A stretch of DNA of 6,670 nt from Armatimonadota bacterium (GTDB lineage Bacteria > Sysuimicrobiota > Sysuimicrobiia > Sysuimicrobiales > Humicultoraceae): positions 1-6,670 of the forward strand of contig JACQGZ010000145.1 in NCBI GenBank assembly GCA_016199305.1, given 5' to 3'. Of this stretch, positions 5,886 through 6,670 are shown one piece after another. Below the pieces are notes generated by a model. It did not search any database. It worked only from the letters and a program-made list of their open reading frames with translations, and was not told the DNA's origin. The position numbers and the translations under genes were made by a program. The stretch's first letter is position 1; each line of letters begins with the position of its first letter.

Positions 5886-6212
5886 GTGGACCCCATCAGC
5901 ATCGACGAGTTCAGGAAGCTGGACATCCGCGTCGGCGAGGTCCTCTCGGCCACGCGCGTGCCGGGGACCGACAAACTGATCGAGATCGAAGTGGACATCG
6001 GCAGCGAGGTGCGGCGGATGATCACGGGGATCTTTCCGCTCTATCAGCCCAAGGATCTGGTGGGCCGCCGCATCATCGTGCTGGCCAACCTGCAGCCGCG
6101 CAAGGTGCGCGGCGTGGAGTCCAACGGGATGCTCCTGGCCGCCGAGTGGGAGGGCGAAGTCGGCCTGCTCACCGTGGACAAGGAGGCCCCGAAGGGCTCG
6201 CGCATCACCTGA
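5886..6212 (+). CDS. Trbp111-like tRNA-binding protein / MetRS beta-type domain
   Basis: A 108-residue OB-fold tRNA-binding protein (PF01588 type), the domain that forms the C-terminus of many MetRS proteins and helps dimerisation and tRNA capture. Motifs: ISIDEFRKLDIRVGEVLSA (4-22), LANLQPRKVRGVESNGMLLAA (the conserved N-L-x-P-R-K ... S-x-G-M strand pair, about 66-86) and a terminal PKGSRI. Length matches free-standing Trbp111 (about 110 residues). It follows metG after 32 bases, and metG lacks this domain, so the two probably work together as a two-piece MetRS. Start GTG 5886 has GAAGGGAG upstream. The frame is open further back to 5691, but that stretch overlaps the end of metG and has no domain match. 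CsaA-type chaperone function is a less likely alternative given the context. Confidence 0.93.
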   Translation: MDPISIDEFRKLDIRVGEVLSATRVPGTDKLIEIEVDIGSEVRRMITGIFPLYQPKDLVGRRIIVLANLQPRKVRGVESNGMLLAAEWEGEVGLLTVDKEAPKGSRIT

Positions 6213-6670
6213 GCCGGCGCTCGGCCAGAGCGATCTCCTCCGCTCGCCGCTCGTAGCCTTCGGAGGCCCCGAGGCCGGCGGCGAGATGCCACCGCACCGT
6301 CTGCTCGAGCCATTTCGGCAGCGATGTCGGGGTGAAGCCCAGGTCCTGCGTGATACGGGTGATGTCCATGACGAAGTGGTGGGCGAAGGTGGGGTGGTAC
6401 CAGGGGGCCTCCTGGGCCAGGACGCTCTGGGCGACGGTGACCACCGGGTCGGGTTTCCCCAGGATGCCGGCAACGAGGCGCGCGAAGTCCTCCAGGGTGA
6501 GGATCTCCTCACTCGCCACGTTGTAGGTCTTACCAAAGGCGGCGGGGTTGCTGGCGGCCAGCGCCACCGCCGCGGCGATGTCCCCGCTGTAGGCCTGCCG
6601 CCAGACGCTGGCGGGGGATTTCACCGGTATCAGCACGGGGCCGCCGTCGGCGGTGCGCTGGTACCAGAAC
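6205..6670 (-). CDS. NAD-dependent epimerase/dehydratase family protein, C-terminal part
   Basis: The reverse-strand frame is open from the window's right edge to a stop at 6205-6207, giving 154 visible residues; the start and the Rossmann nucleotide-binding part lie outside. The visible portion fits the C-terminal half of extended short-chain dehydrogenases: YSGDIAAAVALAASNPAAFG, then KTYNVASEEILTLEDFARLV (the usual N-V-x-S-x-E-x-x-T-L segment) and DITRITQDLGFTPTSLPKWL, ending in a charged helix. An NAD(P)-dependent sugar epimerase or reductase is likely, but the substrate is not visible. It converges on the methionine operon and its last 8 bases overlap the 3' end of the tRNA-binding gene. 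GTG at 6636 is only an internal codon, as in-frame sequence continues to 6669 (FWYQRTADGGP). Confidence 0.85.
   Translation of the reverse strand, partial: FWYQRTADGGPVLIPVKSPASVWRQAYSGDIAAAVALAASNPAAFGKTYNVASEEILTLEDFARLVAGILGKPDPVVTVAQSVLAQEAPWYHPTFAHHFVMDITRITQDLGFTPTSLPKWLEQTVRWHLAAGLGASEGYERRAEEIALAERRLR

Overview
The window comes from a GC-rich bacterium whose methionine genes are controlled by a tRNA-sensing T-box leader with a classical intrinsic terminator. That points to a T-box-using lineage (high-GC Bacillota, Chloroflexota, Deinococcota or an uncultured relative). The Thermus-like CPxH zinc knuckle in the methionyl-tRNA synthetase is compatible with this, but the phylum cannot be fixed from the sequence.

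Left part (1-1157, + strand): visibly less GC-rich than the rest, with different codon use. It looks like a small acquired cassette. It holds the end of a DUF4160-like small protein, apparently split by a one-base frameshift, then a three-part regulator-like protein (degenerate receiver-like N-terminus, DUF2442-like middle, XRE-type helix-turn-helix C-terminus). DUF4160 and DUF2442 proteins are often neighbours, so the pair is probably one functional unit of unknown role.

Centre and right (1174-6212, + strand): a compact methionine operon. A strong sigma70-type promoter (TTGACA, 18 bp, TAGAAT) precedes a T-box riboswitch whose specifier codon reads AUG (Met), followed by its terminator. Then come two tandem MetE-family proteins: a 314-residue one resembling the non-catalytic N-terminal half of MetE, without the full zinc site, and a 372-residue one with all four zinc ligands. 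They are followed by a RimJ/RimL-like GNAT acetyltransferase, methionyl-tRNA synthetase (metG) and a separate 108-residue Trbp111-like tRNA-binding protein, the domain often fused to the C-terminus of MetRS. Junctions are tight: 5 nt, a GTGA overlap, 5 nt or a second GTGA overlap, and 32 nt. Uncharged tRNA-Met would therefore raise methionine synthesis and tRNA-Met charging together.

Right edge (- strand): the C-terminal part of an NAD-dependent epimerase/dehydratase runs in from beyond the window and converges on the operon, overlapping its last gene by 8 bp.

The points most worth pursuing are the two-gene MetE-like enzyme under a Met T-box, the unexpected C in the T-box UGGN position for a Met-specific leader, and the frameshifted DUF4160 / receiver-DUF2442-HTH cassette.
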